The translations under genes were made by a program, and so were the position numbers. From an uncultured delta proteobacterium (GTDB lineage Bacteria > Desulfobacterota > Syntrophia > Syntrophales > UBA8958): a stretch of DNA of 47,428 nucleotides. The notes beneath the pieces are model-generated. The model made no database searches. It saw only the letters and a program-made list of their open reading frames with translations, and was not told the DNA's origin. The stretch spans positions 1-47,428 of the forward strand of contig CAISJV010000079.1 of the NCBI GenBank assembly GCA_903885795.1. The letters run 5' to 3'. Positions 39,703-47,428 of the stretch are shown here, one piece after another; position 1 is the first letter of the stretch; every line of letters begins with the position of its first letter.

Positions 39703-40020
39703 ATGGCAATCCAACGCGGCGCACGACATTCACTGGAAAGCACGAATCTGGCGGATCTTCTGGAAAGGATACTGGACAAAGGCATTGTCATCGCCGGCGA
39801 TATCCGGATCAACCTGGTGGACGTCGAGCTCTTGACGATCCAGATCCGCCTTGTCATCTGTTCCGTCGATAAGGCCAAGGAAATGGGCATGGACTGGTGG
39901 GTGAACAACCCCGCTTTCTGTTCCCGGGCCAAGAACCAACAGGCCCTGCCGGAGGCTATGGACCGGCTCGAAGAACGCCTTGCCCGCATCGAGACCTCTC
40001 TGGCAGCAGGGGCAAGATAA
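39703..40020 (+). CDS. gvpJ: GvpA-family minor protein GvpJ
   Basis: A 105-residue Gvp[52 protein letters not shown] is the GvpJ signature (KAKEMGMDWW in particular), followed by a helical tail. GvpJ is a minor wall protein, perhaps shaping the conical ends. A strong AGAGGAGG precedes the ATG. It closes the recognisable gvp gene series. Confidence 0.94.
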   Translation: MAIQRGARHSLESTNLADLLERILDKGIVIAGDIRINLVDVELLTIQIRLVICSVDKAKEMGMDWWVNNPAFCSRAKNQQALPEAMDRLEERLARIETSLAAGAR

Positions 40021-40201
40021 GGGAGGCGGGAAGAATCGGAAACAAAGGAGGATCACATCGCTTAGATTATTGATACCATTTACTGTCTGACTCATTAGGC
40101 TTGATCGATTGCCTGTCGTGAGACCTTTGAAAAAGGTTATCTTGTTGTCATTAAACCGTTCAGCGTGAAATTCAAGGGTCTTGAGAAAAGGAGGTATTCC
40201 T

Positions 40202-40879
40202 GTGTCAACAAGAATTTTGTTGCTGATGGTATTTATCACTCTTCTTTTTCCCCTCGCCCTTTCTTTCGAAAGGAACCTTCTAATTCCAGAGGTGGAGAAG
40301 AGGGACTCATTAATGGAAGCGTCACGGTATTCGCTTCTGCACCGGGGCGCTCCGGAAGATCAGATTGATACGTTATCCAGAGCCGTTACGAATGCCTGTA
40401 AAGCCTCCAATCGCCAGATCTCTCCGGCCCTTGTCGTAAGTTTGATGTACACTGAATCCGGTTTTAAAAAAAATGCCGTGTCCTCAGACGGCTATATGGG
40501 TCTGATGCAGACGCCATGGGCGAGCACCAAGTGGCCTGACGTCGATATATTGTTGGGGGTCAGAATTCTGGAAGAGAAATTACGGATTGCGAATAATAAT
40601 CTTCAACTGGCGCTTGCCCTCTACAAGGGGGGAGATAATCGTTTAGCTCATAGAAGGGCTCGAGAAACTTTGAGAATTTACCATGACTTGTCAAAAGCTG
40701 TTGAGAAAAAGATCAGTCTGATTGAATTTCCCCAGAGGGCTAATGAAGGCGTCATGATCTCCGGTTTCTTGAAATCAGGCGCGGAAATTAAACTTCAACT
40801 GGTCATGGCCTACGCTCTGGTGATTCTTATTATCGGGGCCGCATTTGGATTCTGGGGTGCAAAGTTGTGGGATAAATGA
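40202..40879 (+). CDS. Membrane-anchored lytic transglycosylase (SLT domain)
   Basis: A 225-residue protein with an N-terminal membrane segment (ILLLMVFITLLFPLALSF), a transglycosylase SLT core with the catalytic Glu in MYTESGF and the GYMGLMQTPW motif, and a C-terminal membrane segment (VMAYALVILIIGAAFGFWGA). It would cleave peptidoglycan at the outer face of the membrane. The GTG at 40202 is chosen because AAGGAGG lies 6 nt upstream; the TTG at 40181 overlaps that ribosome site. It follows gvpJ after a 181-nt gap that holds nothing recognisable, so a role in gas vesicle biology is unproven. Confidence 0.88.
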   Translation: MSTRILLLMVFITLLFPLALSFERNLLIPEVEKRDSLMEASRYSLLHRGAPEDQIDTLSRAVTNACKASNRQISPALVVSLMYTESGFKKNAVSSDGYMGLMQTPWASTKWPDVDILLGVRILEEKLRIANNNLQLALALYKGGDNRLAHRRARETLRIYHDLSKAVEKKISLIEFPQRANEGVMISGFLKSGAEIKLQLVMAYALVILIIGAAFGFWGAKLWDK

Positions 40880-40902
40880 CCATATCATTCGTGTGATTTT
40901 TT

Positions 40903-42336
40903 ATGACAAAAATACTGGCTATTGACGACAAAATGGACAATCTGGTCACCCTGTCCGCCCTGCTGAAGAATTTGATGCCCGGCGGTGTTGTGATCACCGC
41001 CCAATCGGGAATGGAGGGGATTGCCAAGGCGAAGGCCGAACTGCCCGACGTCATCTTGCTGGACATAAAAATGCCCGAGATGGATGGTTTTGAAACTTGC
41101 CACAGACTGATGTCCGATAAAAGGACAAAGCACATCCCCGTGATTATGATTGCGGCCATAGAAACAGACCAGCAGAGTCGGATCAAGGGCCTGGATATTG
41201 GCGCGAATGCATTTCTGTCCAAACCGATTGACGAGTATGAACTGGCTTCGCAGGTCAGTGTCGCCCTCCGGATCAAAAAGGCGGAGGACGCCCTTCGGGA
41301 GCAAAGAAATTCCCTCGAAAAAACGGTGGAGGAAAGGACTGCCACCCTGCACCAGATGAATACGTTCTTGGACTCGATTGTGGAGAATATCCCGAACATG
41401 ATCTTCCTCAAGGATGCCGGGGAACTCCGGTTCATCCGGTTCAACCGGGCGGGCGAGGATCTGCTGGGTTATTCCAGGGACGACCTGTTGGGGAAGAATG
41501 ATTACGATTTCTTCCCGAAGGATCAGGCAGACTTCTTTACGGAGAAGGACCGGGATGTTCTGCGAGGGAAGGAGGTCGTGGATATACCGGAAGAACTCCT
41601 GCAAACCCGCAACAGGGGAGAGCGTATCCTGCACACCAAGAAGGTGCCGATCCTGGACGCAAACGGAGAACCGGAATACCTGCTGGGCATCTCTGAGGAC
41701 ATCACCGACCGCAAGCGGGCGGAGGAGAAACTTCAGCGCACTTTTGACAGTCTCAGGAAGGCGGTTAGCACGACCATCCAGGTCATGGTATCAACCGTGG
41801 AAACGAGAGATCCCTATACGGCCGGTCACCAGACCAGGTCTACGGACCTTGCCCGTGCCATTGCCATGGAGATGGGGTTGCCCCAGGAAAAAATCGACGC
41901 CATTTTTATGGCCGGTTCGATCCATGACATCGGGAAACTCTCCATACCTGCGGAGATATTATCCAAGCCGACAGAGCTTTCTGAAATCGAATATTTACTT
42001 ATTAAAGAACATTCCATCAGAGGATACGAAATCCTCAAGGATGTGGAGTCTCCCTGGCCCCTGGCGGAGATCGTCCTTCAGCATCACGAGCGGATGGACG
42101 GCTCCGGCTATCCCCGCGGGCTCAAGGGGGATGAAATCATTATGGAAGCTCGCATCCTCGCCGTCGCCGATGTCGTGGAATCCATGGCCTCTCACCGTCC
42201 CTATCGTGCTGCCTTGGGTCTCAATGCCGCTTTGGAGGAAATCGAGAGGAATCGAGGAATCCTTTACGACGAAGGTGTTGTGGATGCCTGTCTGTTGATA
42301 TTCCGGGAGAAGGGTTACCGCGTGGCCGAGGCATGA
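40903..42336 (+). CDS. Response regulator c-di-GMP phosphodiesterase (REC-PAS-HD-GYP)
   Basis: A 477-residue protein. The REC domain has AIDDK and phosphoacceptor Asp in LLDIKMPEMDG; a coiled coil follows, then a PAS domain (about 150-265) and an HD-GYP domain with HD in SIHDIGKLSIPAEIL and HHERMDGSGYP. It should degrade cyclic di-GMP under phosphorylation control. Its HD-GYP half is very similar to that of the gene at 19435. The cognate kinase is not adjacent; it begins 23 nt after the transglycosylase gene. Confidence 0.93.
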   Translation: MTKILAIDDKMDNLVTLSALLKNLMPGGVVITAQSGMEGIAKAKAELPDVILLDIKMPEMDGFETCHRLMSDKRTKHIPVIMIAAIETDQQSRIKGLDIGANAFLSKPIDEYELASQVSVALRIKKAEDALREQRNSLEKTVEERTATLHQMNTFLDSIVENIPNMIFLKDAGELRFIRFNRAGEDLLGYSRDDLLGKNDYDFFPKDQADFFTEKDRDVLRGKEVVDIPEELLQTRNRGERILHTKKVPILDANGEPEYLLGISEDITDRKRAEEKLQRTFDSLRKAVSTTIQVMVSTVETRDPYTAGHQTRSTDLARAIAMEMGLPQEKIDAIFMAGSIHDIGKLSIPAEILSKPTELSEIEYLLIKEHSIRGYEILKDVESPWPLAEIVLQHHERMDGSGYPRGLKGDEIIMEARILAVADVVESMASHRPYRAALGLNAALEEIERNRGILYDEGVVDACLLIFREKGYRVAEA

Positions 42337-42463
42337 CAAGACGCCTAAAGGTCCCCCCTGTTTTCCTTTTGTCAGCAGATTGTCTGACCGGCTTGGGAAA
42401 AATTGCTGATTTCATCCATGAAGAGCAAAAAGAGATGCCTTTGTCCTTTCCCTGAATGACAAT

Positions 42464-43771
42464 CTATACTTTCACATGCAATATGGGCACTCCCAGATGT
42501 TGACGTTTTGTCTCACCAAAGAATTGTGTGCTTTCTCTGACCGTTGATTCGCCCCTTTTTCCCTTTCCTAAGACCTCTATTGGATGAGATCCGCCCAGAT
42601 GAAGGGCATGTTTACCGAAACGTTGGCTGATTTCATCCATGGCTTCATAAAGGGTGCGAACCTTATCAACTCTCACTGCATCGTCAAAAAGGGAATACTG
42701 GAGGGGCAGATCGGAACACATCTCCATAAGAACCACCCCGGTTGCTCTATACAATGTACCCTCACGGTAAAGATCATCAAATGCATCCCTTGCCAGGTCA
42801 GATAAATCCATCGGATATGCAGAAGGACGATTCAGCCGAACCTCACAGCCGCTATACAAAAATTTGTTTGTCTTCAAAAACAGGGCAATCCTTCGTGGCG
42901 CCAGCTTGTAACGTCTTGCCTTGATACAGGCCGATTCAAGGTTCCGTAACAGATGTGCAAACAGATAATCTGCATCAGACCTTGAAGGGGCAAAGGTTTT
43001 CGTCTTACTGATGGAGGCATAGGTGCTCTTTTCCTCAGAGATAACCGGACAGACAGATTGTCCTCGCAGCTCCTGCCAGATCTCTATAGTTGGTTTTGTG
43101 AAACTCATCTTGATCGATTGTTCCGGCATCCGGGCAAATTCAAGGGCGGTGCTGATCCCCATTTTATTGAGATGAGCCGTTGTAGCAGGGCCGATACCCC
43201 AAACCTTATCCACAGTGAGGTCCTTGAGAAAGTTCGCAATAGACCGACCGGAAATGACGGTTAATCCGTCGGGCTTCTGATATTTTGAGCCGACCTTGGC
43301 CAGGACTTTTGTCAGGCTTAAACCGACAGAGACAGTTAAGCCGATTTCTCTTTGTATTTCGTTCTTTATTTTCCGGGCGATATTCTCATAGGAGGATCTT
43401 AGCGGGCGTCTTAATCCCGTGATATCAGCAAAAGCTTCATCAATAGAATATTCTTCAATCTGGGGGGTAAAGCGGCGCATGATCATAAACATCCGGCGGG
43501 AAAAGAGGCTGTAGGTTTCGTAATCTGAGGGAAGAACAACAAGTTCAGGACAGATGATTTTGGCGTCACGTAAATTTACACCGCGTTTAATGCCGATTTT
43601 CTTTGCAGCGTATGAGGCACAGGCTACAATTCCACGTTCCGCGCCAGTGATGATCGGTTTGCCTTTCAATTCCGGATGGATTACTTCCTCGCAGGATGTA
43701 AAGAAGGCGTCTCCGTCAATGTGCAGAATGGCTTGTGGCCATGAATGTAGGCTGAATATGGTATTGTCCAT
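42464..43771 (-). CDS. dinB: Y-family DNA polymerase IV (DinB-like)
   Basis: A 435-residue translesion polymerase. The palm has the catalytic ILHIDGDAFFTSCEE and YSIDEAFADITGL motifs, the fingers include YAAKKIGIKRG, the thumb has the HhH segment DKVWGIGPATTAHLNKMGI, and a little-finger domain follows. An SOS-type operator lies 32 nt before the start codon, so damage induction is likely. The C-terminal ~45 residues (GKHALHLGGSHPIEVLG...) have no clamp-binding motif that I can identify. UmuC-like variants are possible but no umuD is adjacent. Confidence 0.92.
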   Translation of the reverse strand: MDNTIFSLHSWPQAILHIDGDAFFTSCEEVIHPELKGKPIITGAERGIVACASYAAKKIGIKRGVNLRDAKIICPELVVLPSDYETYSLFSRRMFMIMRRFTPQIEEYSIDEAFADITGLRRPLRSSYENIARKIKNEIQREIGLTVSVGLSLTKVLAKVGSKYQKPDGLTVISGRSIANFLKDLTVDKVWGIGPATTAHLNKMGISTALEFARMPEQSIKMSFTKPTIEIWQELRGQSVCPVISEEKSTYASISKTKTFAPSRSDADYLFAHLLRNLESACIKARRYKLAPRRIALFLKTNKFLYSGCEVRLNRPSAYPMDLSDLARDAFDDLYREGTLYRATGVVLMEMCSDLPLQYSLFDDAVRVDKVRTLYEAMDEISQRFGKHALHLGGSHPIEVLGKGKRGESTVRESTQFFGETKRQHLGVPILHVKV

Positions 43772-43802
43772 GATGCGTCCTCAGGAGATGATCGTGGACA
43801 TT

Positions 43803-43820
43803 ATAGAACGATAGTTCTAT
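43803..43820. promoter_or_regulatory. LexA-type SOS box (GAAC-N4-GTTC)
   Basis: ATAGAAC-GATA-GTTCTAT is an 18-bp operator with perfect 7-bp arms. The core GAAC-N4-GTTC is the LexA box of Bacillus-type LexA proteins, not the Escherichia coli CTGT-N8-ACAG type. It lies immediately upstream of the minus-strand polymerase gene. Confidence 0.72.
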
Positions 43821-43876
43821 CGAATCAAGGAAAATATTAGGGTTGACAAGATTGACAGATTATGTGTCAGATTATG

Positions 43877-43905
43877 TTGAAAAAGTCTCAAATTTTCTAT
43901 ATAGT
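43877..43905 (+). promoter_or_regulatory. Promoter of the lysine-rich peptide gene
   Basis: TTGAAA (43877-43882) and TATAGT (43900-43905) with a 17-nt spacer, about 80 nt before the ATG at 43986. The stretch just upstream has direct repeats of CAGATTATGT (43856-43877 region). Confidence 0.55.
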
Positions 43906-43985
43906 AACAGTTGCAAGCCCATTAATGCTTTTGGAGTCAATGATTGATCTCTAAAATGCATAGGGACTAAAAAGGAAAGGGGATA

Positions 43986-44081
43986 ATGAGAAAAATGGCA
44001 AAGGCAGTTAAAAAAGAGGATCCAAAGAAGGCTGCACCAAAGAAAGACGATAAGAAGGCCCCAGCGAAAAAGAAGAAGTAG
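43986..44081 (+). CDS. 31-residue lysine/alanine/proline-rich peptide
   Basis: The peptide is about 45 percent lysine (MRKMAKAVKKEDPKKAAPKK, then KAPAKKKK at the end), resembling the tail of histone H1 or the bacterial H1-like proteins. It has a strong ribosome site (AAAGGAAAGGGG), its own promoter and a terminator 19 nt after the stop, so it is a self-contained monocistronic gene and not noise. It probably binds DNA or RNA non-specifically (inference). Confidence 0.75.
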   Translation: MRKMAKAVKKEDPKKAAPKKDDKKAPAKKKK

Positions 44082-44099
44082 CGAAGAGGTCAGCAGAAC

Positions 44100-44140
44100 A
44101 AAAAGGCCCAGAGGAATACCCTCCGGGCCTTTTTGTTTTT
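44100..44140 (+). terminator. Rho-independent terminator
   Basis: AAAAAGGCCC (44100-44109) pairs with GGGCCTTTTT (44125-44134), with GAGG/CCTC extending the stem inside, followed by GTTTTT. It ends the lysine-rich peptide transcript. Confidence 0.88.
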
Positions 44141-44244
44141 CGAAAGTTGATGATAATGGTCTTGGGGCTATACGACAAAGCGCTTAAGTCGGCTATTTCT
44201 CTAACCGTTGGGTTTGCTGTCTGTTTCGTGTAGCAGCGGTCTGG

Positions 44245-44595
44245 TTATGGCTCTCTGTATGTTGCATCTCCAAAACCAAGAATCGGATACCCCAGGAAAG
44301 GCAGAAGGAATAGCAGGCCTGCACCCCACAATTTACTTTTGCCGAAGCATACGGCAAGATTCACGGCAACAAGAATAAACGCGAAGAAATTAACGAAGGG
44401 TATGACAAAGAGTACAATCCACCAGAGAGGTTTATTGATGATCTGTAGTAAGATAACCAGATTGTAAATAGGAATAAGAGCAGCCCACCCTGGTTTACCG
44501 GCTTTCTCAAAGACCTTCCACATTCCCGCAATCACCGCAGCAAGTATAACGAAATAAACCACCCAATACATAGACATTCCATCGCTTTGATACAT
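44245..44595 (-). CDS. DUF5684-like small membrane protein
   Basis: A 116-residue integral membrane protein with about four hydrophobic segments (YWVVYFVILAAVIAGMW; ALIPIYNLVILLQII; WWIVLFVIPFVNFFAFILVA; GAGLLFLLPFLGYPILGFG). The KAGKPGWAALIPIYN box is the hallmark I associate with DUF5684 proteins, some of which are fused to signal peptidases. GGAGG lies 7 nt before the ATG. Function unknown. Confidence 0.8.
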   Translation of the reverse strand: MYQSDGMSMYWVVYFVILAAVIAGMWKVFEKAGKPGWAALIPIYNLVILLQIINKPLWWIVLFVIPFVNFFAFILVAVNLAVCFGKSKLWGAGLLFLLPFLGYPILGFGDATYREP

Positions 44596-44712
44596 GATAA
44601 TACCTCCATTTGTTGGGGATTATTACTGTCCGTCTCCGTACTGGTCCGAACGTTCCCAGTGGCCCAGAGGAACTATAGGGGGACGGACCTTCTATGTCAA
44701 GAAATTATGAAC

Positions 44713-46314
44713 TTATCTGATGGTAAAGGTTCCTTCTCCCAAGGGACGGCCGTCCACGAGGACGATCACCCGGTAGTCTCCGGGCGGCCATTGTCCGGGC
44801 GTGCTCCAACCCCAACTGTGGTTCACCCAGGCAGTTTGCCATTCTTTGCTGATGGTGAATGGAAGGGATAGCTCGCCACGAACGCTTCCATCGGGATTGA
44901 TGTACTGCCAGCCGAAGGTATAGGTCCGATCCCTGTCCTGCCAGAGATTGTTTTCCACATCCACCTGGCTCCAAATAAAGCGGGACGTCTCCCGGGCGAA
45001 TTCCGACACAAAGTGGCGGTCTTTCCTGGGGACGCTGGATATTCCGCCTTCGTAGAAGCGGACGCCCTGGAGGCGGAGAGTAATTCCCTCAGCGACGTCG
45101 GCCCGACTGCTGACTGAGGATATCCGTTCGATACCTACGATCCATTCCCCCTGCCAGTAACCCGGTTTTGTTCGAATAACGAGTCCGTCTCCCCGCCGGA
45201 CCGCCCGGAAAAAGTCGACGGGAACGGAGAGGCAGTCGGTTTGACCCGGACGCTGCCAGGAGGGAAAGGTGACGTAGTAGGTCTGGCTTTTTTTGTTCTG
45301 TTTACAGTACTGATCCACCACGGAGACCTTCCGGGAAGTCTCCATCCCTTGGTCCAGATAGCCGTTCGTGATCACGGCGCCGCCGGCGAAGGCGAGGGGA
45401 AATCCGATGAGCGAAAAAATCAGGACGATGAGGAAGATACGGTGGGATGAAGAGCGTCCCCGAATCCACTGGAAGACGAGACCCAGGAATATAAGGGCCG
45501 CCGGGGCGGAAAGGACCAGGGCATTAATGATCAGCTGGTTTCCGATGGGTTCGTACTGGTTGATCCCGTATCCCAGGGCAACCGCTCCCCCCATGATAAG
45601 TAGAGCGATGAAGCAAAATAAAAAGACGAGGCCGGCGGGGGGAACGGGAGACCGGGAGGCGCCCGGAAAAAGAGGACGGAAGGATGAGGTGGAATAACCG
45701 GCCGAGGAAAACTCCCCGCAAAGATTAAGCAGGCCGTCCAGGTACTTATCTACCGGGACCGAGGCGATGACATCCCCCCGCAGTGGCGACAGGACAATCC
45801 GGAGGTCTTTCCTGCCAAAGGTGACTTCCCGGACAGGAAACCCCATGTTGTAAAGTGCATCAATCTGTTGCCGCCGTGCCGCCTCCGAGAGATAGGGTTG
45901 AAAGATGTCGTCCCGGTCGGTGTCGAAGAAATAGGCACCGTCAAACAGGGGATCGCCCGTCTGGAGTTCTGCCACCAGGCTAATCCGCTTGGCGAAACGG
46001 TCGTACCATGCTTCCCGCCGGATGGTGAGTTTGGCCGGGCAGGAAGTCTTCACCAGGATCGTCAGGTTTGGAGGGTTGTTCTTGGAACCGATGAAGTAGC
46101 GGCAAGTGAAGAGAGTGCCCCCGTGAAGGCCTTCGAGGAGATCTCCCGAGAAAAGCGACCTCCTCGTGATCCTGCCATGAAGGCGTTCGGCCAGTTCCTG
46201 AAGTGCCAGCCGGCTCCGGGCAAGTTTCCTGTAATAATAGACCAGAGCCCCCAGGAGGATGGCGCTGGTGAAAAAAGCAATCGCAAAGGTGAAGGTCATA
46301 TAGAGCTGGGGCAT
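44713..46314 (-). CDS. Large membrane protein of unknown function
   Basis: A 533-residue protein with an N-terminal membrane segment (FAIAFFTSAILLGALVYYY), a soluble region (about 40-225), three closely spaced membrane helices (VFLFCFIALLIMGGAVALGYG; LIINALVLSAPAALIFLGLVF; IFLIVLIFSLIGFPLAFAGGA) and a C-terminal extracytoplasmic part. The last ~100 residues look like an immunoglobulin-like beta domain (SQVDVENNLWQDRDRTYTFGWQYINPDGS...). No catalytic motif is seen. The start is at 46314 or 46299; neither has a good ribosome site. It is separated from the DUF5684 gene by about 117 nt. Confidence 0.7.
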   Translation of the reverse strand: MPQLYMTFTFAIAFFTSAILLGALVYYYRKLARSRLALQELAERLHGRITRRSLFSGDLLEGLHGGTLFTCRYFIGSKNNPPNLTILVKTSCPAKLTIRREAWYDRFAKRISLVAELQTGDPLFDGAYFFDTDRDDIFQPYLSEAARRQQIDALYNMGFPVREVTFGRKDLRIVLSPLRGDVIASVPVDKYLDGLLNLCGEFSSAGYSTSSFRPLFPGASRSPVPPAGLVFLFCFIALLIMGGAVALGYGINQYEPIGNQLIINALVLSAPAALIFLGLVFQWIRGRSSSHRIFLIVLIFSLIGFPLAFAGGAVITNGYLDQGMETSRKVSVVDQYCKQNKKSQTYYVTFPSWQRPGQTDCLSVPVDFFRAVRRGDGLVIRTKPGYWQGEWIVGIERISSVSSRADVAEGITLRLQGVRFYEGGISSVPRKDRHFVSEFARETSRFIWSQVDVENNLWQDRDRTYTFGWQYINPDGSVRGELSLPFTISKEWQTAWVNHSWGWSTPGQWPPGDYRVIVLVDGRPLGEGTFTIR

Positions 46315-46483
46315 ATGTTATTGATTAAAATCCCATTTTTCGGGAGAAATATAAGAGTATTTCTTCTTCTATGTCACGTTAATGATCCTATGAAATATGG
46401 CAGTTATCGCTTTGATTTCCATATCGAAAGTTTGGCCTGAAAAACGCAAAAGAACAACCGGAAGAAACAACCATAACGGAAAA

Positions 46484-46509
46484 GGGGTCACGGCCTGCCC
46501 CGTAACCCC
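46484..46509 (-). terminator. Terminator following the tRNA-Val fragment
   Basis: Read on the minus strand, GGGGTTACGG and CCGTGACCCC form a 10-bp stem with one mismatch and a short loop, followed by TTTT. It starts 11 nt after the CCA end of the tRNA fragment, the normal position for a tRNA terminator. Confidence 0.65.
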
Positions 46510-46519
46510 TTGATATTCA

Positions 46520-46569
46520 TGGTAGGCGGTACTGGGATTGAACCAGTGACTTCTACCGTGTGAAGGTGG
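46520..46569 (-). tRNA. 3' half of a tRNA-Val(CAC), truncated (attachment-site remnant)
   Basis: The minus strand carries the anticodon arm with loop TTCACAC (anticodon CAC, valine) and stem halves CCACC/GGTAG, the variable loop, a perfect T-arm (ACTGG-TTCAATC-CCAGT), the 3' acceptor strand ACCGCCT and an encoded ACCA end. The D-arm and the 5' acceptor strand (expected AGGCGGT) are missing upstream. A 3' half with its own terminator is what remains at one end of an element integrated in a tRNA gene. Confidence 0.75.
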
Positions 46570-46633
46570 TTGTCTTATGGTACCATCTAAGTAAATCAAT
46601 AAGTTACATGATATGTGTTGCGCCATTTGCTCC

Positions 46634-46679
46634 CTGTGGCGGTCTTTTTCTATGCGAACCGCCACAGAAGCCGCCACAG
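46634..46679. repeat. Inverted and direct GCCACAG repeats near the tRNA remnant
   Basis: CTGTGGCGGT (46634-46643) and ACCGCCACAG (46658-46667) are exact 10-bp inverted copies; CCGCCACAG then repeats directly at 46671-46679. Such clustered short repeats next to an attachment core could be integrase arm-binding sites. Confidence 0.5.
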
Positions 46680-47256
46680 AATTTAGGGGCCATTTTAGGG
46701 TAATTTTTCCGAAAACAATGCCTCGCATCTCGGTGTTTATTCTTTCACTGGTATACTCGTTGTGCATTATAATGTTTGCCTTGCAATGCCGATAATATTA
46801 AATGGATTATATTTTGGAACCGGGTAATCGAACCCCCGTCCAACAAATAACAATTAACGATTCCGATAGCTTGCATCGGTATTTGTTGACCTGACAAAGA
46901 ACTGACAAAACCGTACAGCAAATCGGAAAGGCTTGCAACGCAAAAACAACCTCCCTGCCCCTGACATGCAGTATGATTGGCAGTACCAAGGTGCAATGCC
47001 TCAGCGAAAGGGACATGAAAGGAAAGACGGGGGGGTAAATTATGGTCACGGCAACACGGAAAGCAGACGTGCGAGACCGGTGGGTTGAAGCGTGGTGTTA
47101 TATGCAGCCGGAACAACCTTAGCAATCACCCGAAGCAGGATTAGCGATCCACCCGTGGCCACTAAATGAATGAGGAGGGTATGATGTAAGAGGTGGTCGG
47201 GGTTGTTTGGACAGGAGACAGGTTTTTATAAGTGGGAAATTGCCCTTGGTTCATGA
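46680..47256. other. Non-coding stretch inside the presumed integrated element
   Basis: No convincing gene is present: open frames here are short, lack ribosome sites and have atypical composition. The segment at 46815-46845 has a T-arm-like GGGGGTTCGATT on the minus strand, resembling a decayed tmRNA or tRNA 3' end. The remainder shows nothing recognisable. Confidence 0.5.
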
Positions 47257-47428
47257 TCATGCTGCAGCCTGTCTCTGCGATTGTGTCCCGAAGTAAACCA
47301 TAGCAGGTGTCTTCCTGTCAAAGTTATTATGCCATCTCTTTTCGTTGTAGAATTTGAAGTAGCTGGCAAGTCCGCTTTTCACCTCCGCCATTGAAGAATA
47401 TGCCTTCAGGTAAATGTCCTCGTACTTA
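47257..47428 (-). mobile_element. IS3-family transposase (OrfB) C-terminus, cut by the window edge
   Basis: On the minus strand 56 residues run from the window edge to a TGA at 47257-47259: KYEDIYLKAYSSMAEVKSGL, then YFKFYNEKRWHNNFDRKTPAMVYFG. This is the end of the rve-type integrase core of IS3-family OrfB proteins, whose canonical form reads FYNxxRxHxxLxxxTPAxVY. The N-terminal part and the other IS end lie outside the window. It supports a mobile-element setting next to the tRNA remnant. Confidence 0.85.

Noticed and set aside
46613-46795. 60-codon open frame next to the tRNA remnant
   Set aside because: It overlaps the inverted and direct repeats, has no ribosome site and resembles no integrase or other protein.
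46815-46845. GGACGGGGGTTCGATT on the minus strand resembling the 3' end of tmRNA
   Set aside because: The T-stem does not pair properly, no CCA end is present and no tag-peptide region is found upstream; at best a decayed remnant.

Overview
The window looks like chromosome from an anaerobic, signalling-rich deltaproteobacterium, most likely of the Syntrophales/Syntrophus-Smithella type. This is an inference from gene content: a 2-oxoacid:ferredoxin oxidoreductase subunit, the ATP-grasp subunit of an ADP-forming acyl-CoA synthetase, a two-subunit iron-sulfur class I fumarase, many PAS/GGDEF/HD-GYP/NtrC regulators and a sigma-54-type promoter. No rRNA or other taxonomic marker is present.

Layout. 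1-1467: oxidoreductase gamma (and the first codons of the next subunit) on the minus strand, divergent from the acyl-CoA synthetase beta gene. 1459-6400 (minus): a housekeeping operon read as consensus sigma-70 promoter, 4.5S SRP RNA, dnaX, ebfC, recR, fumarase alpha, fumarase beta, SGNH hydrolase. 6493-8977: alpha/beta hydrolase, a ParD/RelE-like toxin-antitoxin pair with its own promoter, and a lone ParB-like gene behind a 27-bp palindrome. 9087-10961: an AT-rich restriction locus in which a C5-cytosine methyltransferase is reduced to its first ~94 codons, followed by an SRA-like/Mrr-type nuclease and a DUF4928-like protein.

11058-14556: a four-gene signalling operon headed by a stand-alone B12-binding protein that carries the Wx9EH motif of CarH photoreceptors, then a PAS histidine kinase, an unknown helical protein and a REC-PAS-GGDEF diguanylate cyclase. 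14703-17789: a CheB-CheR-PAS fusion. 17901-22807: three tandem paralogues sharing one sensor module but ending in GGDEF, HD-GYP or histidine-kinase outputs.

22941-40020: a large gas vesicle gene cluster. Its first part (promoter with palindromic operator, unknown protein, NtrC-type activator, Hsp20/GvpH-like protein, CDC48-like double AAA ATPase, two GvpL/F proteins, NtrB-like kinase, REC-only regulator) precedes a sigma-54-type promoter. Downstream lie two gvpA copies, each followed by a hairpin and a GvpC-like helical protein gene, then a six-repeat DnaJ-type zinc protein, gvpN, three small proteins, gvpF, gvpG, a tandem ArsA/Get3-like ATPase, gvpS, gvpK and gvpJ. The N-F-G-(ArsA)-S-K-J order parallels my recollection of the Bacillus megaterium N-F-G-L-S-K-J order. 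The simplest reading is that the local NtrB/NtrC pair switches on the structural genes through sigma-54, while several chaperone/ATPase genes assist folding and assembly of the very hydrophobic GvpA shell.

40202-42336: a membrane lytic transglycosylase and a REC-PAS-HD-GYP phosphodiesterase. 42464-44140: a Y-family DNA polymerase behind a GAAC-N4-GTTC SOS box, divergent from a 31-residue lysine-rich peptide gene with its own promoter and terminator. 44245-46314 (minus): two membrane proteins. 46480-47428: the 3' half of a tRNA-Val(CAC) with its terminator, which looks like the far end of an element integrated into a tRNA gene, and an IS3-type transposase C-terminus running off the window.
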